From assembly GCF_020097835.1 (NCBI RefSeq), contig NZ_CP083666.1, positions 1,116,001-1,180,000 of the forward strand: 64,000 nucleotides of DNA, in the 5' to 3' direction. Below the pieces are notes generated by a model. The model saw nothing but the letters and a program-made list of their open reading frames with translations, was not told where the DNA came from and did no database searches. Made by a program: the position numbers and the translations under genes. Origin of the DNA: Haloprofundus halobius. Lineage in GTDB: Archaea; Halobacteriota; Halobacteria; Halobacteriales; Haloferacaceae. Below are positions 13,320 through 21,473 of this stretch, piece after piece. Position 1 is the first letter of the stretch. Every line of letters begins with the position of its first letter.

Positions 13320-14021
13320 TCACCGCTCGTCGAGGACGACCGGAACGCCGCGCGAGGCGACGTTGGCGGCGAAGGCGCGCGAGTCGGTCTCCAGCGCCTC
13401 GAACGTGTCGTAGTGAATCGGGAGGACGAGGTCCGGGTCGAGCGTCTCCGCGAGTTCGGCCGCCTCCTCGCGGTCCATCGTGAACGCCCCGCCGATGGGC
13501 GGCAGGAACAAAGACACCTCCAGTTGTTCGTGCCCCTCCAGCACGTCGGAGTCGCCCGGCCAGAACACCGTCCGGCCGCCGACCGAGAGCAGGTAGCCGA
13601 CACCGAACCCCTCCGGATGGTAGGGTTCGCCGTTCTCGCGGGTGTGGGGACCGCCGGGTTCGTTGTACGCCGGGAGCGTCCACACGTCCGCGCCGTCGGC
13701 CGAGAAGCGGTCCTCCTGTCCGAGCGTCACCACCTCGTAGTCGAGTCGGTCGAGCGGCGTCACGTCGCGGTCGGTGTCGTCGACGTCGATGCCGCCGTAG
13801 GCGACGACCGTCGCGTCCGGTTTGGCGACGCGTTCGATGCCGTCGGAGTCGTAATGGTGGATGTGCGTGACGCAGACGAGGTCCCCGTCCTTCGCATCGT
13901 ACTCGTCGAGGACGCCGTACCGTCCGGGGTCGAGATAGGCGACGAACCCTTCGGGCGTCTCGATTCTGACCGTCGCGTAACCGAACCAGTCGACGGAGAG
14001 TCCGTCGTGTCGAATCGTCAT
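13320..14021 (-). CDS. MBL-fold metal-dependent hydrolase (UPF0173-like)
   Basis: A 233-residue metallo-beta-lactamase-fold protein. The metal motif is THIHHYDSDG (HxHxD-type), with further ligands in FWPGDSD and VLPIHYDTFE near the C-terminus. Proteins of this type are single-domain hydrolases of unknown substrate, often compared with UlaG and UPF0173. A TATA-like TTTTATCT on the minus strand around 14046-14053 lies about 28 bases upstream of the ATG. It is first in a probable two-gene unit with the alpha/beta hydrolase. Confidence 0.82.
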   Translation of the reverse strand: MTIRHDGLSVDWFGYATVRIETPEGFVAYLDPGRYGVLDEYDAKDGDLVCVTHIHHYDSDGIERVAKPDATVVAYGGIDVDDTDRDVTPLDRLDYEVVTLGQEDRFSADGADVWTLPAYNEPGGPHTRENGEPYHPEGFGVGYLLSVGGRTVFWPGDSDVLEGHEQLEVSLFLPPIGGAFTMDREEAAELAETLDPDLVLPIHYDTFEALETDSRAFAANVASRGVPVVLDER

Positions 14022-14162
14022 ACGCTGAGGTTGCGGGCTAGTGAGATAAAATTCAGCCGTCCTCGCAGGCGCTGTGAACGGTCGCCCGTTCTCCGCTCCC
14101 GGTTGAGACAGCGTCCAGCGCAGTCCGCCGTCCAGTCGTCCTCGAGTCGGCGGCTGCGACCG

Positions 14163-15860
14163 CTACGGCGACTCGGCCAATCGCTCGACTCGGGAGAGCG
14201 AGTCCGCGCTCTCCGGCGTCTTGTCCTCACGAACCGAGAGAAACCGCGGGAACCGAAGCGCGTAGCCGGAGGAGTACGTCGGCGAGGTCTGAATCTCCTC
14301 GTAACCGACCTCGAACACCGTCGAGGGCCGAAGGTCCACTTCCCGACCCTCTTGGGAGAGGATTTCCGGTTCGAGTCGATCGGTCAACTCGGCGAGTTTC
14401 TCGTCGGTGATTCCCGTCGCGACTTTGCCGATGGTCCGAAACCGCCCGTCTCCGCCGCCTTCGACGCGCGCCGAGAGCAGAAACGTCCCGAGGAACTGCG
14501 CGCGCCGACCCTCGCCCCACTCCGCGCCCGTGACGACCAGGTCCAGCGTCTCCACGTCGGGCTTTCGCTTCAGCCAGTGCTTTCCGCGTCGTCCCGGCGA
14601 GTACGTCGACTCGGGGTCCTTCAGCATGATTCCCTCGTGACCCGCGTCGAGGGCGTCGGCCTCGAAGGCCGCTATCTCGTCGGCGTCGTCCGAGCGAAGC
14701 AGCGTCGAGACGGCCGACTCGGTCGGTCCGTCCAACTCGTCGACCTCGTCGGCGTCGTCGACGAGGTCGGCGAGTCGCGCGTGCCGGTCGACGAGCGGTT
14801 CTTCGAGCAGGTCGTCGCCGTCGGCGTGCAGACAGTCGAACGCGTGGAGGCAGAGCGTCACCTCCTCGCGCATCCGCGCCACGTCGTGTTTACGCCGGAA
14901 CCTGCGGAGCACTTCCTGAAACGGTAAGGGCTCACCCTCGTCGTCGACGGCGACGACCTCGCCGTCGAGAATCGCGGGGGCGGCGACCGACCGTTCGACG
15001 AACTCGACGATTTCGGGGAGCGCGTCGGTCACGTCCTCCATATTGCGCGAGAACACCGACACGCCGTCGGAATCGCGGTGTATCTGCACCCGCGCGCCGT
15101 CGTACTTCGTCTCGACGGCGGCCGTCTCCCACTCGTCGAGCGCGTCGGTGACGGTGCCCGCCTGCGCGAGCATCGCCTGCACGGGCCGGCCGACTTCGAG
15201 TCCCATCGCGTCCAAGCCGCCGACGCCGTCGCGGGCGATCTCCGCGACGTGACCGTAGTCGTTCGACACCTGTAGCGCGCGCTCGACGGCCTCGGTGGGT
15301 ACCTCGAACGCCTCCGAGATGGCGTCTCTGACCGCGCCCTCGCCGACGCCGATGCGCATCTCCGAGAGGACGATGCGCGCGAGGTAGCGCGCCTCTCGCT
15401 GGCTCGTGCGGTTGAACAGGCCGAACAGCGTGTCGAGTTTCCGGTCTCGGCTGCCCGACCCTTCCGCCGCCGCGAGGATCCGCAGCGTCTCGTCCACCTC
15501 GGTGACGGTCAGGGCGGCGGTGCCGTCGGACCCGAACGCCGCCAACCCCCGTTGGCTGCCGAACTCGTAACTGGCGGCGACGGCCCCGATTTCGCCCACC
15601 TCCGCGAGTTTCGCCTCCACGTCCGCGGCGTCGACGTTCGGATCGGCGGCGCGGGCGATGGCCTCGTAACAAAGGTTCGGGCCGACGTCGAGCGTCGCCG
15701 AGCGCCACGCCGGAAACACGCGACCCTGGACGAACCGCACGACGACCGGCAGTTCGGACTCCGCCTCGCGGAACGTTTCAGCCAGAAGCGAGACAATTTC
15801 GAGGTCCGCCGACTCCGCCTCGATCGCTTCCATCCGGTCTGCGAACGCCGCAAACTCCAT
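14163..15860 (-). CDS. lig: ATP-dependent DNA ligase
   Basis: A 565-residue archaeal/eukaryotic-type DNA ligase I that seals nicks during replication and repair. The N-terminal DNA-binding domain spans about 1-200. The adenylation domain carries motif I, TKYDGARVQIH, with K252 as the AMP-accepting lysine. DGEVVAVD, LCLHAFDCLH, GIMLKDPESTY (motif IV) and HWLKRKPD (motif V) follow. The OB-fold ends at about 545. Length and order match haloarchaeal LigA. A TATA-like TTAAGCC on the minus strand near 15885-15892 fits a leaderless start. Confidence 0.95.
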   Translation of the reverse strand: MEFAAFADRMEAIEAESADLEIVSLLAETFREAESELPVVVRFVQGRVFPAWRSATLDVGPNLCYEAIARAADPNVDAADVEAKLAEVGEIGAVAASYEFGSQRGLAAFGSDGTAALTVTEVDETLRILAAAEGSGSRDRKLDTLFGLFNRTSQREARYLARIVLSEMRIGVGEGAVRDAISEAFEVPTEAVERALQVSNDYGHVAEIARDGVGGLDAMGLEVGRPVQAMLAQAGTVTDALDEWETAAVETKYDGARVQIHRDSDGVSVFSRNMEDVTDALPEIVEFVERSVAAPAILDGEVVAVDDEGEPLPFQEVLRRFRRKHDVARMREEVTLCLHAFDCLHADGDDLLEEPLVDRHARLADLVDDADEVDELDGPTESAVSTLLRSDDADEIAAFEADALDAGHEGIMLKDPESTYSPGRRGKHWLKRKPDVETLDLVVTGAEWGEGRRAQFLGTFLLSARVEGGGDGRFRTIGKVATGITDEKLAELTDRLEPEILSQEGREVDLRPSTVFEVGYEEIQTSPTYSSGYALRFPRFLSVREDKTPESADSLSRVERLAESP

Positions 15861-15940
15861 CGTGAAGCGGTACTCGCGTTCTCGGCTTAACTACCTCGTC
15901 TCGTCGGCTGTGGTGGCGAGGAGGGCGACGGGTCGCGAAC

Positions 15941-15968
15941 GGAGTTTTATAATCCTCGATAAAATTCC
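15941..15968. repeat. Inverted repeat between lig and the lipoprotein gene
   Basis: GGAGTTTTAT and ATAAAATTCC are 10-base arms with one mismatch, separated by 8 bases. Because the arms are TATA-like, this could be a bidirectional promoter core or an operator. Confidence 0.5.
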
Positions 15969-15985
15969 GCCTCGAATGAAAGTAG

Positions 15986-16008
15986 GAGCGTTCTTATGCT
16001 GAACGCTC
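15986..16008. promoter_or_regulatory. Perfect 8-bp inverted repeat at the lipoprotein promoter
   Basis: GAGCGTTC and GAACGCTC flank the 7-base spacer TTATGCT, 12 bases before the ATG at 16021. The spacer is itself the best TATA-like sequence at the right distance, so a protein bound here would block or recruit the basal machinery. If transcribed, it would instead form a leader hairpin. Confidence 0.5.
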
Positions 16009-16020
16009 TTTACCTCACGT

Positions 16021-16794
16021 ATGCATCGGAGGCGGTTCCTCGCGCTTTCGAGCGGTGCGCTCGTGGGAATCTGCGGCTGTGCGACGCAGGACACCCGGCC
16101 GGTCGACACGACCAGCGACGAGCCGACGGAGACCGAAGAGGGCGTCATCGACGTCCTCTCGGGCAACGATAGCGGCGGGACTGACGACGACGATGTCGAC
16201 GACGACGACGACGCCCCCGACATCATTGTCTCCTCGCACGAGATCGTCACGACGGAGGAGCAATACCGAAAATCCGCGGCCGTACTGGCGGAGTTGAAGA
16301 ACGTCGGTGCCTCCCCGTCGGGCGGCATTCGCGTGACCGCCCGCTTCTTCGACGACGAGGAGAATCCGCTCGACGTCGCCACCGAGTACCTCATCGGCCT
16401 CAATCCCGACGAGACGTGGAAGGCGTACATTCCGTACTACGACGACGGGTCGCACGTGGACTCACACGAACTCGAAGCGGCGTTCCAGGTCGAACCGCTC
16501 CCGCGCGTCCCGGATGGAATCGAGATACTGGAGAGCAGCCTCGACGCCGACGACGAGGAAGCGGAACTCAACGGGAGGGTGCGAAACGTCGGCGAGGAGC
16601 CGTTCGACTATCTCAAGGCCGAAGCGAAGTTCTACGCCGACGAGACGACGGTGCTCACCTCCAACTACGCGAGCACGAGCAACCTCGACGCGGAGTCCTC
16701 GTGGCCCTTCACCGTCACGTACCTCCCGTACGACGAAGAGTGGGCCAGCCCCATCACCGACTACGAGTTGCACGTCGTCGACAGCCCCTACTAA
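16021..16794 (+). CDS. Tat-type lipoprotein with two FxLYD-like domains
   Basis: A 257-residue secreted lipoprotein of unknown function. The N-terminus MHRRRFLALSSG is a twin-arginine-type signal and LVGICGC holds the lipobox, with C20 the likely lipidated cysteine. An acidic linker with DDDDVDDDDD separates the anchor from the outer domain. Two FxLYD-like beta-sandwich repeats follow. The first is around AVLAELKNVGASPSG and the second around LNGRVRNVGEEPFDYLKAEAKFY. Such proteins sit on the outer face of the membrane, and no ligand is known to me. Two inverted repeats lie just upstream. Confidence 0.75.
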   Translation: MHRRRFLALSSGALVGICGCATQDTRPVDTTSDEPTETEEGVIDVLSGNDSGGTDDDDVDDDDDAPDIIVSSHEIVTTEEQYRKSAAVLAELKNVGASPSGGIRVTARFFDDEENPLDVATEYLIGLNPDETWKAYIPYYDDGSHVDSHELEAAFQVEPLPRVPDGIEILESSLDADDEEAELNGRVRNVGEEPFDYLKAEAKFYADETTVLTSNYASTSNLDAESSWPFTVTYLPYDEEWASPITDYELHVVDSPY

Positions 16795-16842
16795 TCGACC
16801 GAGGCCGTCGCACTTTTAGACGCGCCTCGCGCATGAGGCGGT

Positions 16843-18375
16843 ATGGAGAAGACGTTCGCGGAACGCGTGTCGGAGGTACTCGACGTCGACACCGACGAGT
16901 TCCGTGCGCAGGCCGCGGCCGACGGCGAAGTCGTCAAAGAGGAGTTGGCGGCCGGGACGTTCGACAACCACCAGTCCATCGTCGGCTTCGAATACGAGTT
17001 CTACGCCGTCGCCGACGGTCGATGGGCGGAGTCGACCGACGACGTGAACGCCCTGATGCGCGTCCCGCGGCGATTGCTCGAACTGATGGGCTTCGAGAAG
17101 GAACTCGGCTTGCACAACGCCGAGATGTCGACGAGTCCCCAACCGCTCGGGCCGTACGGTATCCGCGCACAGGAGTCGGAGGTGCAGGCGCGACTCGCGG
17201 CGGCGCTCGACTGTACCGCCGCCGAGGGGATGCGCCTCGTCAGCGACGCGATGTGGACGATACCGCCCACCGGCGAGACGGCCCGAAGCTACCTCGCCGA
17301 CAGCGTCGTCGACGACGACGTCCGCATCGCCACGAACATGAGCGACTCGCCTCGGTATCACGCGATGGCGAACACGGAGGAGTCCGCCGACTTCTTCGCC
17401 GTCGACGCGCCGAACGTCGACCTTCGCGCCGACACCGCGATGCCCGAGAGCCTCATCACCTCCATCCAACCGCACTACCAGGTCGCCCACGCCGACGACC
17501 TCCCCGTCTACCACAACTACGCGCTCCGCGTCGCCGGACCGCTTCTGGCGCTGGGCGTCAACTCGCCCTTTTTCCCGCCGGACCTCTACGAGGAGGGCGT
17601 CGACGCCGAGACGATTCTCGCCGACGCGTGGGACGAACACCGCATCGCCGTCTTCGAGTCCGTGCTGAACGACGACGGCGACGACAAGGTAGCGTTCCCC
17701 GAGGACCTCGACTCGGTCGAGGAGGCCGTCGACAGAGTCGTCGTCGACTCGACGCTCGTGCCGATGCCCGTCGAACCGGGTGGGCGATTCGACGACGCGT
17801 TCGCGACGCTGCGGACGAAACACGGCACCTACTGGCGCTGGGTTCGCCCGGTGTTCGACGGCCCGACGCGGTCGGCGGCGAACGCCCGCATCGAGTTCCG
17901 TCCGATTCCCGCCCAGCCCACAGTAAGAGATTCCATCGCCTTCCAGGCCGCCTTCGCTGGCCTGATGGAGGCGCTCCCGCGCCGGGAACACCCCGTCATC
18001 TCGCTCGACTGGGAGCTGGCGCGCGAGAACTTCACCGCGGCGACCCGGATGGGCCTCGACAGCGGACAGCGCTGGATTACGAACGACGGTCAGGAGACGA
18101 CGAACCCCATCGAACTGTACGATGACTTGCTGGCGCACGCCCGCCACGGCCTCGAAGTCTCGGGCTTCTCGGAGACGGAGGCCGAGCGCTACATCGTGCC
18201 GCTTCGCTGGCGCGTCGACGCGATGGAGACGCCCGCGACGTGGAAGCGCCGCGAGGTCAGAAAGCGACTCGACGACGGCGCGTCGCTGGCGGAGGCGATC
18301 ACGGGGATGCAGCGGGCGTACATCGAGGCACAGGAAGAGACGCTGCTGGAGGGAACGTTCGCCGACTGGGCGTAG
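16843..18375 (+). CDS. Glutamate-cysteine ligase family 2 (GCS2)-like carboxylate-amine ligase
   Basis: A 510-residue cytoplasmic protein with the carboxylate-amine ligase fold. GFEYEFYAV near residue 48 resembles the GxExE metal-binding start of the family. LGLHNAEMSTSPQPLG matches its inhibitor/substrate loop, and NARIEFRPIPAQPTVRDSI matches the late conserved block. It would join a glutamate-like carboxylate to an amine with ATP. Whether it makes gamma-glutamylcysteine (used by haloarchaea as a thiol) or another compound is not decided by the sequence. The length exceeds the usual 360-400 residues. A TATA-like CTTTTAGA lies about 30 bases upstream. Confidence 0.6.
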   Translation: MEKTFAERVSEVLDVDTDEFRAQAAADGEVVKEELAAGTFDNHQSIVGFEYEFYAVADGRWAESTDDVNALMRVPRRLLELMGFEKELGLHNAEMSTSPQPLGPYGIRAQESEVQARLAAALDCTAAEGMRLVSDAMWTIPPTGETARSYLADSVVDDDVRIATNMSDSPRYHAMANTEESADFFAVDAPNVDLRADTAMPESLITSIQPHYQVAHADDLPVYHNYALRVAGPLLALGVNSPFFPPDLYEEGVDAETILADAWDEHRIAVFESVLNDDGDDKVAFPEDLDSVEEAVDRVVVDSTLVPMPVEPGGRFDDAFATLRTKHGTYWRWVRPVFDGPTRSAANARIEFRPIPAQPTVRDSIAFQAAFAGLMEALPRREHPVISLDWELARENFTAATRMGLDSGQRWITNDGQETTNPIELYDDLLAHARHGLEVSGFSETEAERYIVPLRWRVDAMETPATWKRREVRKRLDDGASLAEAITGMQRAYIEAQEETLLEGTFADWA

Positions 18376-18427
18376 AGCACCCCGAACCGAGCGGAACCGT
18401 GATTATCGGTCGACCCAACTGCGTGGT

Positions 18428-18929
18428 ATGGTCGACATCGGAGACGAAGCCCCTGATTTCACCGTACCGAAAGCCGGCGGTGAGACGTACAACGATTTCG
18501 AGGAGTTCACGTTCTCCGACGCCGTCGCGGACGGACCGACCGTTCTCCGCGTTCTACCCGGCGGCGTTCACGAGTGGCTGTACCGAGGAGATGTGCGCTT
18601 TCCGGGACTCGATGGGACTGTTCGACGACCTCGACGCGCAGGTGTACGGCGTCAGCGTCGACCTCCCGTTCTCGCAGAACATCTGGATACAGCAGGAAGA
18701 ACTGAACTTCCCGATGCTGTCGGACTGGCGTCACGCCGTCATCCGCGCCTACGACGTGGTACTCGACGACATGTACGGGATGATAGAGGCGGCCCAGCGC
18801 AGCGTGTTCGTCGTCGACACCGACGGCGTCGTGACGTACAGGTGGGTTCGTGACGGCGAGAACCCCGACTTCGACGAACTCGTCGCGGAGACGGGGAAGG
18901 CGGTCGAAAACGCTGCGTCGAACGAGTAA
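18428..18929 (+). pseudogene. Peroxiredoxin with a frameshift
   Basis: A thioredoxin-fold peroxiredoxin that would reduce peroxides. The ATG at 18428 opens VDIGDEAPDFTVPKAGGETY and reads to DGPTVL. The rest of the protein, AFYPAAFTSGCTEEMCAF onward, is in the next frame and ends at 18929. The simplest explanation is one extra base within CTCCGCG at about 18545-18549. Removing one C restores VLAFYPAAF and a protein of about 166 residues with both the peroxidatic Cys (SGC) and a second Cys three residues further on. As written, the first frame runs to a nonsense tail ending at 18853. The promoter region (TGATTATC near 18402) is intact. It may be a recent pseudogene or a sequencing error. Codon use past the shift is still coding-like. 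Confidence 0.85.
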
Positions 18930-18940
18930 CGTCCCGACGC

Positions 18941-19666
18941 TTACAGCAGCGCGTCGATGTCCTTGTGACGCTCGATGTCGACGCCCTCCTCGGTGACGAC
19001 GGCGATGTTGATACCGTTGCCGGAGGCGAGGTCGCGTTCGACGGCGCTCTTGATGGCCCGCGTCGCGACGTTCTTCGCGTCGTCGAGCGAGAGGCTGTCG
19101 TCGTACTCCTGTTCGAGCACACCGAGGGCGTACTGCGAACCGGAACCGCTGACGGTGTACTCCTCTTCGGTGGTGCCGCCCGCGGGGTCGATGCTGTAGA
19201 TGTGCGACCCGTCGGAGTCGACGCCGCCGAGGATGGGGCTGACGATGATGAAACCGCCAGAGCGCAGGAAGTTGCCGACGAGCGTCGACAGCGCGGTCAT
19301 GCTCATCTCCTCGCCGCGGCGGGCCTCGTAGAGGCGCGTCTCCGCGCGCAGCGAGCGGATGAGCGACTGCGCGGCCGAGACGGACCCGGCGATGGTGAGC
19401 GCGCCCGTCGGGTGGATCTCCTCGACCTTCTGGACGTCCTTGCTCGCCACCATGTAGCCGGCGCTGGCGCGCATGTCGGTCGCGAGAACGACGCCCTCGT
19501 CGGTCTTGATGCCGACGGTCGTCGTTCCGGTTTTCATCTCTCCCTCTCGCGGTTCCGACGACTGCCCGGCGTTGGGAAACTCGCCGAGTTCCGGCCCGAA
19601 CACGTTCGAACGGTCACCGTCGAGGGGACTGTCGCTCCCGGAGAAATCCGATGTCGGTGGTCGCAT
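18941..19666 (-). CDS. psmB: 20S proteasome beta subunit
   Basis: A 241-residue proteolytic subunit of the archaeal 20S proteasome. The mature enzyme begins at T48 after removal of a 47-residue propeptide ending GEMKTG. TTTVGIKTDEGVVLATD follows, and GSGSQYALG and later conserved blocks are present. The ATG at 19666 is chosen over a GTG at 19675 because a TATA-like TTTATC (minus strand, about 19691-19697) is 25-30 bases upstream, and Haloferax PsmB begins MRTPTHDEF-like, matching MRPPTSDF. The alpha subunit is not in this window. It is convergent with the frameshifted peroxiredoxin, leaving 11 bases. Confidence 0.95.
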   Translation of the reverse strand: MRPPTSDFSGSDSPLDGDRSNVFGPELGEFPNAGQSSEPREGEMKTGTTTVGIKTDEGVVLATDMRASAGYMVASKDVQKVEEIHPTGALTIAGSVSAAQSLIRSLRAETRLYEARRGEEMSMTALSTLVGNFLRSGGFIIVSPILGGVDSDGSHIYSIDPAGGTTEEEYTVSGSGSQYALGVLEQEYDDSLSLDDAKNVATRAIKSAVERDLASGNGINIAVVTEEGVDIERHKDIDALL

Positions 19667-19818
19667 TACCTCCACTTGCGCGGCCGCGCAGATAAATGCA
19701 CCTCTTCACTCGCTCGTTGCCGCCGTCGCGGCGGTCGATTTTCGCCCCCGAGAGAGTGCCGCCGCTGGGCGTGTGAGCGCGGAGAAACGGCGGCGTTCTC
19801 GGGGGATGGACTCGGGGA

Positions 19819-19995
19819 TTACTCCGTCGCGGCGGCGTTCTCGTAGGCGGTGCCGACGGTTTCGACGAGGCGGCCGACCGGGAGACGGACGCCGAACTGC
19901 CGAACCACGAGCGTGAGTGGCAAGAGCGCGATGCCTAGCGCGAGCGTCAAGTGGTACAGGGCGAACAGGCTGATGCGGGACAGCGATTCGAACAT
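19819..19995 (-). CDS. Small membrane protein (58 residues), hypothetical
   Basis: A short frame encoding MFESLSRISLFALYHLTLA and ending AYENAAATE. One long hydrophobic segment spans about residues 8-31 and is followed by a positive, amphipathic region. It is supported as a gene by its coding-like third-position GC and by a clear TATA-like TTTATATA (minus strand, about 20022-20030), 28-35 bases upstream of the ATG. It is too short for family assignment, but I consider it likely to be a conserved haloarchaeal single-helix protein. Confidence 0.65.
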   Translation of the reverse strand: MFESLSRISLFALYHLTLALGIALLPLTLVVRQFGVRLPVGRLVETVGTAYENAAATE

Positions 19996-20021
19996 TGCCT
20001 ACTCCGGGCTCCACCATGGCC

Positions 20022-20030
20022 GTATATAAA
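20022..20030 (-). promoter_or_regulatory. TATA-like box of the 58-residue membrane protein
   Basis: GTTTATATACGG on the minus strand is the strongest TATA match in the neighbourhood and fits a leaderless start at 19995. Confidence 0.6.
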
Positions 20031-20278
20031 CTTTCTCGGTTCTCTCAGCCGCTGAAGTCGACGCCCGCTTGCGATTAATCTGTAGTTGTGTTCTCTGCAA
20101 CCTCGGTGGATTAATTGGCAACCACGACTGAATCTGTGGGTGAGCAATTGCTGTCCCACACGTAACTTATGGAGATAATCCGCCGAGATGTTTCCCCCGA
20201 TTTCGACCGCTCTCCTCGCCGAACGTTCGGTCACGAACGAATCACAAGACACGAATCCCCCTACCCCTACCTACGGGT

Positions 20279-20635
20279 ATGAGCAACTACCTCGTAGCGA
20301 TGGAGGCGGCCTGGCTCGTACGTGACGTGAAAGATATCGACGACGCCATCGGCGTCGCCGTCAGCGAAGCGGGCAAGCGCCTCAACCAGCAGAACAAGGA
20401 GTACGTCGAAGTCGAAGTCGGTGCGACGCCGTGTCCGGCTTGCGGCGAGCCGTTCGACTCCGCGTTCATCGCGGCCAACACGGCGCTCGTCGGACTCCTC
20501 CTCGAAATCGACGTGTTCAACGCCGACGGCGAGAAGCACGCCGCCCGCATCGCCAAGAGCGAGGTCGGCGGCGCACTCCGCGACGTGCCGCTGTCGGTCA
20601 TCGAGATCGTCGAAACCGAAGAAGAAGACGAGTAA
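20279..20635 (+). CDS. DUF555 (UPF0212) family protein
   Basis: A 118-residue conserved archaeal protein of unknown function. It starts MSNYLVAMEAAWLVRDVKDI, carries a CPACG zinc-knuckle-like pair near residue 52 and ends in an acidic EEEDE tail. Family members occur widely in euryarchaea. The 283 bases upstream (19996-20278) hold the promoter of the opposite small gene and AT-rich patches but no other feature I can support. Confidence 0.85.
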   Translation: MSNYLVAMEAAWLVRDVKDIDDAIGVAVSEAGKRLNQQNKEYVEVEVGATPCPACGEPFDSAFIAANTALVGLLLEIDVFNADGEKHAARIAKSEVGGALRDVPLSVIEIVETEEEDE

Positions 20636-20731
20636 CACGGCGACAGATCCGACTTTTCGCTCGTTCGACGCACCGTGCGCCGCAGCGCGGATAGCCGAAA
20701 CCTTTTCAATAACCGCTGGTTATCGGCGGAT

Positions 20732-21271
20732 ATGGAACTTCCGACGCCGCAGGACCTGCGCGAACGCAGGAACACGCTCGGGTTGACCCAGAGCGCGCTG
20801 GCGGACGCCGCCGGCGTCTCGCAGCCGCTCATCGCTCGTATCGAGGGCGGCGACGTCGACCCGCGTCTGTCGACGCTCCGCCGCATCGTCGAGGCGCTCG
20901 ACGAGGCCGAAGGCGACGTGCTCCGTGCCGGCGACATCATGAACGAGACGGTCATCCACGTCGAACCGGACTCCTCGGTCCGGGAGGCCGTCGACGCGAT
21001 GGAAGAGGAGGCCTACTCACAACTTCCCGTCCTCCAGTCGGGGATTCCGGTCGGCTCTATCAGCCAGTCGGACGTCATCCACGGCGGCGACAACGTCGGC
21101 GACAAACCGGTGAGCGAACTGATGAGCGAGTCGTTCCCGACGGTCGCCCGCGACGCCACCGTCGACGAAGTTCGAAACCTCCTGGATCACTACAAGGCCG
21201 TGATGGTGACCGAGGGCGGCGAGACGGTCGGTATCATCACCGAAGCCGACGTGGCCGCACAGCTCTCGTAG
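20732..21271 (+). CDS. XRE-type HTH regulator with two CBS domains
   Basis: A 179-residue transcription regulator. The N-terminal helix-turn-helix is LRERRNTLGLTQSALADAAGVSQ followed by IARIEGGDVDPRLSTLRRIVEAL. Two CBS domains occupy about 70-125 (DIMNETVIHVEPDSSVREAV) and 130-179, and usually bind adenosine nucleotides. The family is widespread in euryarchaea and its targets are unknown. The ATG at 20732 follows an AT-rich stretch (TTTCAATAAC). It is convergent with purM across 202 bases. Confidence 0.88.
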   Translation: MELPTPQDLRERRNTLGLTQSALADAAGVSQPLIARIEGGDVDPRLSTLRRIVEALDEAEGDVLRAGDIMNETVIHVEPDSSVREAVDAMEEEAYSQLPVLQSGIPVGSISQSDVIHGGDNVGDKPVSELMSESFPTVARDATVDEVRNLLDHYKAVMVTEGGETVGIITEADVAAQLS

Positions 21272-21473
21272 TCGCTTCTCTCACCTTCTCTTCCTGTTCG
21301 CCGTTCCGGACGTTTTTGTACGAAGACGGGACCACCTCGCCGCGTGATCTGACGAGTCGGCGCAGCGTGGCCGAGGCGGGAGCACGGTGAACCCGCTGCG
21401 CTTTCGAAACCTTCCATCGCCGTCTGTCCGCCATTCGCACTCGCCTTCGAGCGTCGGCTCTACGACCGAGCGT

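Noticed and set aside
21361-21400. A tRNA-like start (GCAGCGTGGCCGAGG) with 7-base complementary ends
   Set aside because: No T-arm GTTC sequence, no anticodon stem and a 26-base loop. It lies in a convergent intergenic region and is more likely chance.
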